A stretch of DNA of 64,000 nt from Colletes latitarsis (GCF_051014445.1 NC_135134.1:7903672-7967671), one strand, 5' to 3'. Shown: positions 47,171-60,700, counted from the first letter of the stretch. Numbers and translations are program-made. Notes: generated from the letters alone by a model not told the origin.

Positions 47171-50100
47171 TCACATACTTGTTGAACAGATCCTGGGCTT
47201 TTCCGGTTTGGATCACGCAGTAATGTGGTACCACACTGAAACAGTCCACTAAACCTGGTTTCGATCAATATTTTAGAGGATACCGCATGTTATGTCTAGG
47301 TTAGGCCTGGGATTTGCCCTCATCAGACTCATACTTTCGCATACTTCACATACTTGTTGAACAGATCCTGGGTTTTTTTCTGGTTTGGAGCACGTAGTAA
47401 TGTTGTACCACACTGAAGCATTCAATTAAACCTGGTCTTGATAAATATTTTAGAGGATAACGCATGTTAGGTCTGGGTAAGGTCTAGGATTTGCCCTCAT
47501 CAGGCTCATACTTTCGCATATTTCTAATACTTCATGGCTAGATCCTGGGCTATTTCTGGATTGGATCACGTTGTAATGTGGTACCACACTGAAACAGTCT
47601 ATTAAACCTGGTTTCGATCAATATTTTAGAGGATACCGCATGTTATGTCTAGGTTAGGCCTGGGATTTGCCCTCATCAGACTCATACTTTCGCATACTTC
47701 ACATACTTGTTGGCCAGATCCTGGGCTTTTTCTGGATTGGATCACGTAGTTATGTGGTACCACACTGAAACAGTCGATTAATCCTGGTCTCGATCAATAT
47801 TTTATTGGATAACGCAAGTTAGGTCTGGGATTTGTCTGGGATCTGCCCTCGTCAGACTCATACTTTCGCATACTTCACATACTTGTTGAACAGATCCTGG
47901 GTTTTTTTCTGGTTTGGATCACGTAGTAATGTGGTACCACACCGAAACATTCAATTAAACCTGGTCTTGATAAATATTTTAGAGGATAACGCATGTTAGG
48001 TCTGGGTTAGGTCTAGGATTTGCCCTCATCAGGGTCATACTTTCGTGTTTCTCACATACTTGTTGAACAGATCCTGGGCTATTTCTGGATTGAATCACGT
48101 AGTAATGTGGTACCACACTGAAACAGTCAATGAAACCTGGTTTCGATCAATATTTTATAGGTTGACGCAAGTTAGGCCTGGGATAGGTCTGGGATTTGCC
48201 CTCATCAGGTTCATATTTTCGCGTTTTTCACATACTTGTTGAACAGATCCCTGGCTTTTTCTGGTTTGGATCACGTCCTAATGTGGTACCACACTGAAAC
48301 AGTCCATCAAACCTGGTTTAGATCAATAATTTAGAGGAAAACGCATGTTAGGTCTAGGTTAGGCCTGGGATTTGCCCTCATCAGACTCATACTTTCGCAT
48401 ACTTCACATACTTGTTGAACAGATCCTGGGTTTTTTCCGGTTTGGATCACGTAGTAATGTGGTACCACACTGAAACAGTCGATTAAACCTGGTTTCGATC
48501 AATATTTTTGAGGATAACGCATGTTAGGTCTGGGATAGGTCTGGGATTTGCCCTCATCAGACTCATACTTTCGCATTCTTCACATACTTGTTGAACGGAT
48601 CCTGGGTTTTTTCTGGTTTGGATCACGTAGTAATGTGGTACCACACTGAAGCATTCAATTAAACCTGGTCTTGATAAATATTTTAGAGGATAACGCATGT
48701 TAGGTCTGGGTAAGGTCTAGGATTTGCCCTCATCAGGCTCATACTTTCGCATATTTCTAACACTTCATGGCTAGATCCTGGGCTATTTCTGGTTTGGATC
48801 AGGTAGTAATGTGGTACCACACTGAAACAGTCGATTAAACCTGGTTTCGATCAATATTTTAGATGATAATACATGTTCGGTCTGGGTTAGGTCTTGGATT
48901 TGCCATCATCTGGCTCATACTTTCGCATATTTCTCATACTTGTTGGCCAGATCCTGGGCTTTTTCTGGATTGGATCACGTAGTTATGTGGTACCACACTG
49001 AAACAGTCGATTAATCCTGGTCTCGATCAATATTTTATTGGATAACGCAAGTTAGGTCTGGGATTTGTCTGGGATCTGCCCTCGTCAGACTCATACTTTC
49101 GCATACTTCACATACTTGTTGAACAGATCCTGGGTTTTTTTCTGGTTTGGATCACGTAGTAATGTGGTACCACACCGAAACATTCAATTAAACCTGGTCT
49201 TGATAAATATTTTAGAGGATAACGCATGTTAGGTCTGGGTTAGGTCTAGGATTTGCCCTCATCAGGGTCATACTTTCGTGTTTCTCACATACTTGTTGAA
49301 CAGATCCTGGGCTTTTCCGGTTTGGATCACGCAGTAATGTGGTACCACACTGAAACAGTCCACTAAACCTGGTTTCGATCAATATTTTAGAGGATACCGC
49401 ATGTTATGTCTAGGTTAGGCCTGGGATTTGCCCTCATCAGACTCATACTTTGGCATACTTCACATACTTGTTGAACAGATCCTGAGTTTTTTTCTGGTTT
49501 GGATCACGTAGTAATGTTGTACCACACTGAAACAGTCGATTAAACCTGGATTCGATCAATATTTTTGAGGGTAATGCATGTTAGGTCTGGGGTAGGTCTG
49601 GGATTTGCCCTCATCAGACTCATACTTTCGCATTCTTCACATGCTTGTTGAACGGATCCTGGGTTTTTTCTGGTTTGGACCACGTAGTAATGTGGTACCA
49701 CACTGAAACATTCAATTAAACCTGGTCTTGATAAATATTTTAGAGGATAACGCATGTTAGGTCTGGGTTAGGTCTAGGATTTGCCCTCATCAGGGTCATA
49801 CTTTCGTGTTTCTCACATACTTGTTGAACTGATCCCTGGCTTTTTCTGGTTTGGATCACGTCCTAATGTGGTACCACACTGAAACAGTCCATCAAACCTG
49901 GTTTAGATCAATAATTTAGAGGATAACGCATGTTAGGTCTAGGTTAGGCCTGGGATTTGCCCCCATCAGACTCATACTTTCGCATACTTCACATACTTGT
50001 TGAACACATCCTGGGTTTTTTTCCGGTTTGGATCACGTAGTAATGTGGTAACCACAGTGAAACAGTCGATAAAACCTGGTTTCGATCAATATTTTTGAGG

Positions 50101-51919
50101 ATAACGCATGGTGGGTCTGGGATAGGTCTAGGATTTGCCCTCATCAGACTCATACTTTCGCATTCTTCACATACTTGTTGAACGGATCCTGGGTTTTTTC
50201 TGGTTTGGATCACGTAGTAATGTGGTACCACACTGAAATATTCAATTAAACCTGGTCTTGATAAATAGTTTAGAGGATAACGCATGTTAGGTCTGGGTAA
50301 GGTGTAGGATTTGCCCTCATCAGGGTCATACTTTCGTATTTTTCACATACTTGTTGAACAGATCCTGGGCTTTTCCGGTTTGGATCACGTAGTAATGTGG
50401 TACCACACTGAAACAGTCCACTAAACCTGGTCACGATCAATATTTTTGAGAATAAGGCATGTTAGGTCAAGGTTAGGTCTGGGATTTGCCCTCATCAGGG
50501 TCATACTTTCGCAGATTTAACATACATGTTGTCCTGATCGCTGGTTTTTTCTGCTTTGGATAACGTAGCAAAATGGTACCACAATGAAACAGTCAATTAA
50601 ACCTTGTTTCGATCAATATTTTATAGGATGACGCAAGTTAGGTCTGAGATGGGTCTGGGATTTGCCCCCATCAGGCTCGTACTTTCGCGTTTTTCACACA
50701 CTTGTTGAACAGATCCTGGGTTTTTTCTGGTTCGGATCACGTAGTAATGTGGTACCACACTGAAACAGTCCACTAAACCTGGTTTCTATCAATATTTTAA
50801 AGAATAAAGCATGTTAGGTCTAGGTTAGGTCTGGGATTTGCTCTCATCACGCTCGTACTTTCGCATTTCTCGCATACTCGTTGGCCAGATCCTGGGCTTT
50901 TTCAGGTTTGGATCACGTAGTAAAGTGGTACCACACTGAAGCAGACCATTTAACCTGGTTTCAATTATTATTTTAGAGGATAACACATGTTAGGTCTAGG
51001 TTAGGTCTGGGATTTGCCCACATCAGGTTCATACTTTCGCAGTTTCAACATACATGTTGACCTGATCGAGGGTTTTTTCTGCTTTGGATCACGTAGTAAA
51101 GTGGTACCACACAGAAACAGTCGATTAATCCTGGTCTCGAACAATATTTTAGAGGATAACTTATGCTAGGTCTAAGTTAGGCCTGGGATTTGCCGTCATC
51201 AGACCGTTACTTTCGCATTTCTCACATACTTGTTGAACAGATCCTGGGTTATTTCTGGTTTGGATCAGGTAGTAATGTGGTACCACACTGAAACAGTCGA
51301 TTAAACCTGGTCACGATGAATATTATAGAGAATAACGCATGTTAGGTCTAGGTTAGGTCTGGGATTTGCTCTCATCAGGCTCGTACTTTCGCATACTTCA
51401 CATACTTGTTGAACAGATCCTGGGTTTTTTCTGGTTTGGATCAAGTAGTAATGTGGTACCACACTGGAACAGTCGATTAAACCCGGTTTCGAACAATATT
51501 TTAGAGGATAACGCAAGTTAGCTCTGGGATAGGTCTGGGATTTGCCCTCATCAGGCTCATACTTTCGCATACTTCACATACTTGTTGAACAGATCCTGGG
51601 TTTTTTTCTGGTTTGGATCACGTAGTAATGTGGCGCCACACTGAAACAGTCGATTAAACCTGGTTTCGATCAATATTTTTGAGGATAACTCATGTTAGGT
51701 CTAGGTTAGGCCTGGGATTTTCACTCATCAGTCTCATACTTTCGCATACTTCACATACTAGTTGAACAGTTCCTGGGTTAATTCTGGTTTTGTTCAGGTA
51801 GTAATGTGGTACCACACTGAAACAGTCGATTAAACCTGGTTTCGATCAATATTCTAGATGATAATGCATGTTAGGTCTGGGTTAGGTCTAGGATTTGCCG
51901 TCATCTGGCTCATACTTTC

Positions 51920-51936
51920 GCATATTTCTCATACTT
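51920..51936. other. Uninterrupted paralogue of the copy 3 insertion site
   Basis: GCATATTTCTCATACTT runs directly into GTTGGCCAGATCCTTGGATT. The same context, with the upstream marker ATTCTAGATGATAATGCATG, flanks copy 3, and a close relative flanks LTR-like insertion 2. Confidence 0.9.
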
Positions 51937-52976
51937 GTTGGCCAGATCCTTGGATTTTTCTGGATTGGATCACGTAGTAACGTGGTACCACACCGAAGCA
52001 ACTAATTAAACCTGGATACGGCCAATATTTGAGAGGATAACGCATGTTAGGTCTGGGTTAGGTCTAGTATTTGCCCGCGTCAGGCTCTTGCTTTCGCATA
52101 TTTCTCACAATTCATGGCTAGATCCTGGGCTTTTTCTGGATTGGATCACGTAGTAATGTGGTACCACACTGAAACAGTCAATTAAAACTGGCTTCGATCA
52201 ATATTTTAGAGGATAACGCAAGTTAGGACTAGGTTAGGTCTGGGATTTGCCCTCATCAGGCTCGTACTTTCGCATATTTCTCATACTTGATGGCCAGATT
52301 CTGGGCTTTTTCTGGTTTGGATCAAGTAGTAATGTGGTACCACACTGAGACAGTCGATTAAACCCAGTTTCGATGAATATTTTTGAGGGTAACGCAAGTT
52401 AGGTCTGGGATAGGTCTGGGATTTGCCCTCATCAGGGTCATATTGTCGTATTTTTCACATACTTGTTGACCGGGTCCTGGGTTTTTTCTGGCTTGGGTCA
52501 CGTAGTAATGTGGTACCACACTGAGACAGTCCATTAAACCTGGTTTCGATCAATATTTTAGAGAATAACGCATGTTAGGTCTAGGTTAGGTCTGGGATTT
52601 GCCCTCATCAGACTCATACTTTCGCATACTTCACATACTTGTTGAGCAGATCCTGGGTTATTTTCTGGTTTGGATCACGTAGTTATGTGGCACCACACTG
52701 AAACAGTCGATTGAACCTGGTTTCGATCAATATTTTTGAGGATAACGCATGTTAGGTCTAGGTTAGGCCTGGGATTTTCACTCATCAGTCTCATACTTTC
52801 GCATACTTCACATACTAGTTGAACAGTCCCTGGGTTATTTCTGGTTTTGTTCAGGTAGTGATGTGGTACCACACTGAAACAGTCGATTAAACCTGGTTTC
52901 GATCAATATTCTAGATGATAATGCATGTTAGGTCTGGGTTAGGTCTAGGATTTGCCGTCATCTGGCTCAAACTTTC

Positions 52977-52988
52977 GCATATTTCTCA

Positions 52989-52993
<5 letters not shown>
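52977..52993. repeat. Target site duplication of retrotransposon copy 3, 3' side
   Basis: GCATATTTCTCATACTT precedes the T run and is repeated at 55138-55154. The last two T may belong to the tail, and the first three bases also match the truncated end of the element (microhomology), so the duplication is 12-17 bp. Confidence 0.9.
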
Positions 52994-53025
<32 letters not shown>

Positions 53026-55137
53026 CTTTTGTCGTGGGGAGAATCTTCGAAAGACTCCCTCCCACCTCGTTGGGGAGAGGTGGGAGGGGTGTGTGGGATT
53101 CCCCGCGCCCGTACAACGACAGGCGCGGGACCTACCCACTAAAAACCCCACGGTGACCCTTCGGCACGCTTTGGGAGGATACCGGGAATCGCTCGAAGCA
53201 TTCTTCCGTTATCCTCCCCGTGCCCGCGCTTTCGCGCCCATCCCCCGGGGGGACAATCGGTCCCCCCAGTTGACACACTGCCTCATAGCGGCGGGACGGG
53301 GCCACTCCATCCCGCCGCTATCCGTCCCGGGGTCGCGTTTAGTGGCGGCTGCGAGCCCCAACTCGCAACCGCCCGCGACCCCGTTTCCACCCCTCGGCGG
53401 CCGGGCGTTCATGGCCGCACCAGACCGCCGAGGGTGCCTCCCCTTGCGTCGGACCGGTAGGGGGAGGCACTCCTACCCCCAACCGGTCCGACCCGGCGCC
53501 GCCTGGCGGGAGGAGGGTCCCCTCAGGACCCCCCTCCCGGCCTAGGTCATCCGCCACGCCGAGGCGGCCGCCCGCGACGCCTCGCGACCGGGCGACGACC
53601 TCGGGCCACCGCACGAGCGCGAGCTTCAGCGGCGCGCTCCCTCCCCGCGGCCTCCTTCTGCAACATTACGTTCTCGCAGAAGGAGGCCACGGCCCTCCAC
53701 TTCTCCTCGCTGCCGAGCATGGCGCGCACCACGCCCGGCAGCGAGACATCCCGCCCGACGACGCCGACCAGGACACGGCGCTCCCCCTCCCACGCGGGGC
53801 ATACCTCCAGGGTATGATCCGCCGTGTCCTGCTCAGCGTCGCAGTGGCAGCAACGCGCCGTCGGCTCCTTCCCTATCCGGCACAGGTATCTTCCGAAGCT
53901 GCCATGCCCGGAAAATACCTGTGCCAGCCGGTAGGTGAGGCTGCCATGGCCTCTGTCCAGCCACTCCTTCAGGAGTGGCCGAACAGCCCCGACAGTCCGG
54001 TGCGCCGCGGTTGGCAGAGCCAGCCGCTCCTGCCACGCGAGCAGCACGGACTGCCGGGCCTGGCGCTTCAAATCGCCCCAAGCAGGTTCCTGCCCGCCCT
54101 GGACCGCCCCCACCCCCGCGCGACGGTCGACGCGGTGCCGGTACATCACCGCGTGCGACCGCGCGAGCAGGTCCATGGGCGGCATCCCCGCTAGAACCGT
54201 CGCCGCCTCATGTGACATGGTCCGATACCCGCGGACGACCCTGAGCGCCATGCGCCTCTGCACCCGACGCAGCATAGTCATGCTGCGCCGGGAGGCAGCC
54301 AGGTCGTCCGCCCAGACGGGGGCCCCGTATAGGGCCACCGACTGGACCATTGCCACATAGAGGCGACGAACTCGGCCCGCCGGGCCCCCCAGGTTGGGCA
54401 GGATCCGGCCCAGAGCCGCAACCATCCTTTCCAACCGGGGGACCAGGCAGCGGAAATGCTTCTCGAAACGCCAGTGGCTATCGAGGATCAGCCCCAGATA
54501 CCTGATCTGGGGCTTCACCTCGATGTCAGCCCCACCCACCCGAATCAGAGGGGGTGGCGGATCCTGCCGAGGTGAATGAAACGCAATCACCTCGGTCTTA
54601 TGGACCGCCACCGTCATCCCCATCCCCCTGATCCGGTCGACGACGCGTTGCGACCCCTCCTCCGCGCGACGCATGGCCCTCCCCCAGTGCGCCCCGACGG
54701 CCAGCACCAGTGTGTCATCCGCATAACACACCGTGCCGACGCCGTCGGGGAGGCCGGCCCGCAACACCGAGTCGTACGCGATGTTCCACAGGAGTGGCCC
54801 GAGGACCGACCCCTGCGGAACACCGCAGTACACCTCCCTCCGCATATCACCATCCCGGCCCGGATACTCGATCCACCTGCCGCGGAGATAATCCCCGACG
54901 ACCGCCCTGAGACAAGGGGGGACTCGATGATATTCGAGTCCCCTCCTTATCTCTTCCCAGGGGAGGGTGTTAAAAGGATCCAAGGATATTGCCAATGCCA
55001 CCCCTCCCCGGGAGACGGCCGCCACCGAGAGGGCCCTCACACGACCTATCGCGTCGATAGTTGATCGGCCCCCCCGGAAACCGAACTGGCAGTCGGCCAG
55101 ACCGGGATCACCCCGCGACAGGTGCTCGACGAGGCGG
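52994..55137 (-). mobile_element. 5'-truncated retrotransposon, copy 3
   Basis: The same family, about 2.14 kb, again on the minus strand. The tail is a long T run (about 52992-53025) followed by C and four more T before GTCGTGGGG. The 3' UTR and ORF2 back to about residue 524 are present. Compared with copies 1 and 2 it has three in-frame length changes: 9 bp missing in the motif A palindrome (about 54971-54981), 12 bp missing in the ORF2 end hairpin (about 53625-53635), and an 18-bp insertion near 53577-53595. It joins satellite at 55137-55140 with a shared GCA. Confidence 0.95.
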
Positions 55138-55139
55138 GC
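53547..55139 (-). pseudogene. ORF2 remnant, copy 3 (partial reverse transcriptase and C-terminus)
   Basis: The open frame corresponds to ORF2 residues of about 524-1054, beginning ARLVEHLSRG. FGFRGGRST, GVPQGSVLGPLL, YADD and the C-terminal CCHC are present. Motif A is shortened from SLDIANAFNTL to SLDPFNTL. The aspartate stays, but three residues beside it are lost, which should harm catalysis. The C-terminus has ERAAEARA in place of ERELQRRAEARA and six extra residues (RPVARR region) near the end. All changes keep the frame. An upstream satellite ATG (55211) extends the frame by about 24 unrelated codons. The endonuclease and the fingers are absent, so no function is expected. Confidence 0.92.
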
Positions 55140-55154
55140 ATATTTCTCATACTT
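55138..55154. repeat. Target site duplication of retrotransposon copy 3, 5' side
   Basis: GCATATTTCTCATACTT repeats 52977-52993. Satellite resumes with GTTGGCCAGATCCTTGGATT. Confidence 0.9.
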
Positions 55155-58100
55155 GTTGGCCAGATCCTTGGATTTTTCTGGATTGGATCGCGTAGTAACG
55201 TGGTACCACACTGAAGCAGTTAATTGAACCTGGATACGGCCACTATTTGAGAGGATAATGCATGTTAGGTCTGAGTTAGGTCTAGTATTTGCCCCCGTCA
55301 GGATCTTACTTTCGCATATTTCTCACACTTCATGGCTAGATCCTGGGCTTTTTCTGGATTGGATCAAGTAGTAATGTGGTACCACACTGAAACAGTCAAT
55401 TAAAACTGGCCTCGATCAATATTTTAGAGGATAACGCAAGTTAGGTCTGGGATAGGTCTGGGATTTGCCCTCATCAGGCTGGTACTTTCGCGTTTTTTAC
55501 ACACTTGTTGAACAGATCCTGGGTTTTTTCTGATTTGGATCTCGTAGTATTGTGGTACCACACTGAAACAGTCCATTAAACCTGGTTTCGATCAATATTT
55601 TAGAGAATAAAGCATGTTAGGACTAGGCTAGGTCTGGGATTTGCTCCCATCAGGCTCGTACTTTCGCATATTTATCATGCTTGATGGGCAGATTCTGGGT
55701 TTTTTCTGGTTTTGATCACGTAGTAAAGTAGTACCACAATGAAACAGTCAATTAAACCTGGTTTCCATCAATATTTTACAGGACAACGCAAGTTAGGCCT
55801 GGGATAGGTCTGGGATTTGCCCTCATCAGGCTGGTACTTTCGCGTTTTTCACACACTTGTTGAACAGATCCTGGGTTTTTTCTGATTTGGATCTCGTAGT
55901 AATGTGGTACCACACTGAAACAGTCCATTAAACCTGGTTTCCATCAATATTTTAAAGATTAAAGCATGTTAGGTCTAGGTTAGGTCAGGGATTTGCTCTC
56001 ATCAGGCTCGTACTTTCGCATTTTTCGCATACTCGTTGGCCAGATCCTGGGCTTTTGCTGGTTTGGATCATGTAGTAAAGTGGTACCACACTGAAACAGT
56101 TAATTAAACCTGGATACGTCCAATATTTTAGAGGGTAACGCATGTTAGGTCTGGGTTAGGTCTAGGATTTGCCCTCATCTGGCTCATAATTTCGCATATT
56201 TCTCATACTTCATGGCTAGATCCTTGGCTTTTTATGGATTGGATCACGTAGTAATGTGGTACCACCCTGAAACAGTCAATTAAACCTGGTTCCGATGAAT
56301 ATTTTAGAGGATAACGCAAGTTAGGTCTGGGATAGGTCTGTGATTTGCCCTCATCAGGGTCTTTTTTTCGAATTTTTCACATACTTGTTGAACGGATCCC
56401 TGGCTTTTTCTCGTTTGCTTCTCGTAGTAACGTGGTACCACACTGAAACAGTCCACTAATCCTGGTTTCGATCAATATTTTACAGGATAACGCATGTTAG
56501 GTCTAGGTTAGGCCTGGGATTTGCCCTCATCAGACTCATACTTTGGCATACTTCACATACTTGTTGAACAGATCCTGGGTTTTTTTCTGGTTTGGATCAC
56601 GTAGTAATGTGGTACTACACCGAAACATTCAATTAAACCTGGTCCTGATAAATATTTTAGAGGATAACGGATGTTAGGTCTGGGTTAGGTCTAGGATTTA
56701 CCCTCATCAGGCTCATACTTTCGCGTTTTTCACACACTTGTGGAACAGATCCTGGGTTTTTTCTGGTTTGAATCACGTAGTAATGTGGTACCACACTGAA
56801 GCAGACCATTGAACCTGGTTTCAATTATTATTTTAGAGGATAACACATGTTAGGTCTAGGTTAGTTCTGGGATTTGCCGTCATCAGGCTCGTACTTTCGC
56901 ATTTTTCACACAGTTGTTGAACAGATCCTGGGTTTCTTCTGGTTTGGATCACGCAATAATGTGGTACCACACTGAAACAGTCCAATGAACCTGGTTTCGA
57001 TAAATATTTTAGAGAATAAAGCATGTTAGGTCTAGGTTAGGTTGGGATTTGCTCTCATCAGGCTCGTACTTTCGCATTTTTCGCATACTCGTTGGCCAGA
57101 TCCTGGGCTTTTTCTGGATTGGATCATGTAGTAAAGTGGTACCACACTGAAGCAGACTATTAAACCTGGTTTCAATTATTATTTTAGAGGATAACGCATG
57201 TTAGGTCTAGGTTAGGCTTGGGATTTGCCCTCATCAGACTCATACTTTGGCATACTTCACATACTTGTTGAACAGATCCTGGGTTTTTTTCTGGTTTGGA
57301 TCACGTAGTAATGTGGTACTACACGGAAACATTCAATTAAACCTGGTCTTGGTAAATATTTTAGAGGATAACGCATGTTAGGTCTGGGTTGGGTCTAGGA
57401 TTTACCCTCATCAGGCTCATACTTTCGCGTTTTTCACACACTTGTTGAACAGATCCTGGGTTTTTTCTGGTTTGGATCACGTAGTCATGTGGTACCACAC
57501 TGAGGCAGACCATTGAACCTGGTTTCAATTATTATTTTAGAGGATAACACATGTTAGGTCTAGTTTAGTTCTGGGATTTGCCTTCATCAGGGTCATACTT
57601 TCGCAGTTTTAACATACATGTTGTCCTGATCGATGGTTTTTTCTGCTTTGGATAACGTAGCAAAATGGAACCACACTGAAACAGTCAATTAAACCTTGTT
57701 TCGATCAATATTTTATAGGATGACGCAAGTTGGGTCTGGGTTAGGTCTAGGATTTGCCCTCGTGAGGCTCATACTTTCGCATATTTCTCATACTTCATGG
57801 CTAGATCCTGGGCTTTTTCTGGATTGGATCACGTAGTAATGTAGTACCATACTGAAACAGTCAATTAAACCTGATTTCGATCAATATTTTAGAGGATAAC
57901 GCATGTTAGGTCTAGGTTAGGTCTGGTATTTGCTCTCATCAGGCTCGTACTTTCGCAATCTGCACATAATTGTTGAACAGCTCCGGTGCTTTTTCTGGTT
58001 TGGATCACGTAGTTATGTGGTACCACGCTGAAACAGTCAATTAAACCTGGTTTCGATCAATATTTTATAGGTTCACGCAAGTTAGGTCTGGGATAGGTCT

Positions 58101-59018
58101 GGGATTTGTCCTTATCAGGGTCATATTTTCGCGTTTTTCACATACTTGTTGAACAGATCCCTGTCTTTTTCTGGTTTGGATCACGTACTAATGTGGTACC
58201 ACACTGAAACAGTCAATTAAATCTGGTTTCCATCAATATTTTAGAGGACAACGCAAGTTAGGTCTGGGATAGGTCTGGGATTTGCCCTCATCAGGGTCAT
58301 ATTTTCGCGTTTTTCACATACTTGTTGAACAGATCCCTGTCTTTTTCTGGTTTGGATCTCGTAGTAATGTGCTACCACACTGAGACAGTCAATTAAATCT
58401 GGTTTCCATCAATCTTTTAGAGGACAACGTAAGTTTGGTCTGGGATAGGTCTGGGATTTGCCCTCATCAGGCTCGTACTTTCGCATATTTCTCATACTTG
58501 ATGGCCAGATTCTGGGCTTCTTCTGGTTTGTATCAAGTAGTAATGTGGTACCACACTGAAACAGTCGATTAAAACCAGTTTCGATCAATATTTTAGAGGA
58601 TAACGCAAGTTAGGGCTGGGATAGGTCTGGGATTTGCTCCCATCAGGCTCGTACTTTCGCATTTTTCGCATACTCGTTGGCCAGATCCTGGGCTTTTTCT
58701 GGTTTGGATCACCTAGTAAAGTGGTACCACACTGAAGCAGACCATTAAACCTAGTTTCAATTATTATTTTAGAGGATAACTCATGCTAGGTCTAGGTTAG
58801 GTCTGGGATTTGCCCTCATCAGACTCATACTTTCGCATACTTCACATACTTGTTGAACAGATCCTGGGTTATTTCTGGTTTTGATCAGGTAGTAATATGG
58901 TACCACACTGAAACAGTCGATTAAACCTGGTTTCGATCAATATTCTAGATGTTAATGCATGTTAGGTCTGGGTTAGGTCTAGGATTTGCCGTCATCTGGC
59001 TCATACTTTCGCATATTT
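55155..59018. repeat. Satellite array, family B, segment 2
   Basis: About 22 monomers of family B, with more private variants than 39-47 kb. The text GGACAACGCAAGTTAGG recurs with the GCTGGTACTTTCGCGTTTTT unit at about 55440 and 55790. The ATTATTATTTTAGAGG variant with GAAGCAGACCATT occurs at about 56800, 57160, 57510 and 58740. No gene or other element is seen. The segment ends in the unit with ATTCTAGATGTTAATGCATG, where LTR-like insertion 2 lies. Confidence 0.96.
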
Positions 59019-59023
59019 CTCAT
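59019..59023. repeat. 5-bp target duplication, left of LTR-like insertion 2
   Basis: CTCAT precedes TGTTAAAG and is repeated at 60911-60915. Removing the insert and one copy restores the usual TTTCTCATACTTGTTGGCC. Confidence 0.82.
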
Positions 59024-59099
59024 TGTTAAAGTACTGAGGGACTTTAACGTGGGTCCGGATGAGGAAACAGACAGGGAGAGAAAATGTTACAAGTTTTTC

Positions 59100-59114
59100 A
59101 ATAAAGTTTTTATT
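59100..59114. terminator. Back-to-back polyadenylation signals in insertion 2
   Basis: AATAAA on the plus strand (59100-59105) and AATAAA on the minus strand (seen as TTTATT, 59109-59114) are separated by GTT. Either could serve the LTR, or transcripts reading from both sides could end here. Function is inferred from the hexamers only. Confidence 0.45.
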
Positions 59115-60685
59115 ACAAAAATATAAATGAACCATTTATAACATTTTAACAAAACAAAACTAGAAACTAAAAGAAAAAACTGACGACGGCTCCTATTGCG
59201 GCCTCGTCTCCTCTTTTTTAGTCTCCTTATTTCAATTTTCTACTGCGGAGGCTTTCTGAAACAAAAGAATCCGCCTAATAAATACATTTGCGGACAAGTC
59301 AACAATCGCGCGCTCGTCAGCTGTTTCTCGCGCTCCAGCGACAGTCTGGTGTGCTTGGAGGGGAGAGCTGGCTGGCTATCTAGCGCTATAGCTAGTGGAC
59401 TGTATATTCTTCTCTTTCTGGTCGATGAGATTCTCTTTCTACGATCTCATCAACGCGCACACCGGGTAGACGAGCTTTTCTCCGTTCTACCGGGTTCTCT
59501 TTGCAATGCCACGGACGGGAAACCAAATGGAGGTTGTAAGGCTCCAAGAAGCTATATCCCGCGTGCACGCTCCCCGTGCGGGTGACGTTTCTACACCACC
59601 CACGCAAGAGGACGTCTTGTCCTAGTTCGGCTCCCTCGTCAGCTGCTGCTCAGGAGCGACCTGCGGTATGTACACGTGGTTGCCAAGCCGGCGATTCCTT
59701 CATCAAAGGAACGCCCGGCAGCCAGCCGTGGCTACCTCGACGGAGGCTCCTGTCCCGAGGAACTGGCCTGCGGCTCACCGGTTCAGGACTCAATCCCCTG
59801 CAATTCCAACCACCCTACGTTCACAGCCCAGTGTGGTCGACTCACAGCTGGTAGAGGGTGTAGCGATGGAAGGAAGGCTCTTCGAACCCTTTGCTCCACC
59901 GTACGCTTAGGCCCTACTTATTGTCCCCTCACGACGGTATATTGGAGCGGGTTCTCCGACGCCCGATGCACGGAGAGCACCACGAAGTGATATTCTTTCT
60001 GAGTATCTATCTTCCGGTTGCTCCTACGCCGTATAGTTCTAATCTTGGTCGGTGAAACTTTCCACCCCACCGGTCGGTGTACTCTCACTTGTACACAGAA
60101 CGAGTGGTTCCAGTGGGTTTCATATGACCTCTACGAACGGTGAACTACCACTAGGTGATACCAGTATGTCGGTATCAGCCCTCCAGTAGCTCTAACCGGA
60201 TAATTGGAAGAAGACTCAAGGCGATCCACCGAATCTCCAACGTCGCAGTCGCATCCACGTACTGCAACGTTCAATCACAATCCTGCGTCTACGATCGCTT
60301 CACACTCGACGTGCCTTGCGATCGCTGCAACGTCAGGCAGATTGTCCGTTTTCTGGGGAAAATCTCAAGTCGCTATGACGAGATTTTCCAATAAACTATT
60401 TGTCCGCAAACTGATTCTATTACGAGGAGAGAGATCGGCTCATCCACCTCGGAGCTCGTAGGGAAATGGGAACGCGATCGTCACAAGGTCCGCTCTCGAT
60501 CGCCGACGGCTCATGAATGAACCGTGACGATCTGCAAGCAGCGACGGTCGCGGCCGGCTCCGTCGCGCAAGCGCAGAACCGGGTAGCTACGCCTCGCGTT
60601 GCTGGGCCCGGGCTGCTACGCGCCGCGTGGCCACGGCGCGGCGCTGCCGCGTTTCGTCTATCGATCTTTTTCCGATAGATCTCTT

Positions 60686-60700
60686 TTCTCTCTCTCTCTC
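60686..60700. repeat. Short CT microsatellite
   Basis: A pyrimidine run of CT dinucleotides lies inside LTR-like insertion 2, in the minus orientation a GA run about 210 bp from its 5' end. Confidence 0.85.

Larger units (their letters stand above)
31561..52976. repeat. Satellite array, family B, segment 1
   Basis: About 122 monomers of 176 bp, diverged from family A but collinear with it. Typical text is TGTGGTACCACACTGAAACA, ACCTGGTTTCGATCAATATT, CGCATGTTAGGTCTAGGTTA, GGATTTGCCCTCATCAGG, TTCTTCACATACTTGTTGAA and CAGATCCTGGGTTTTTTCTG. Many units hold two TTAGG motifs about 8 bp apart. One subtype has AACATACATGTTGACCTGA with AGCAAAGTGG and clusters at 32-38 kb, with scattered members later. 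The array is built from higher-order blocks (880 bp at 32.2 kb, 3875 bp at 39.4 kb). From 47.2 to 50.4 kb the same monomer variants recur at offsets of 880, 1237, 1585 and 2114 bp, so this part is a mosaic. No gene-like frame above 75 codons is present. Confidence 0.97.

Noticed and set aside
31561..52976. Telomeric TTAGG array
   Set aside because: TTAGG occurs only as isolated pairs inside the 176-bp unit, with no tandem run.
59196..59585. 129-codon frame in LTR-like insertion 2 with a hydrophobic start
   Set aside because: No family resemblance, no supporting context, and overlapping frames of similar length in the same insert.
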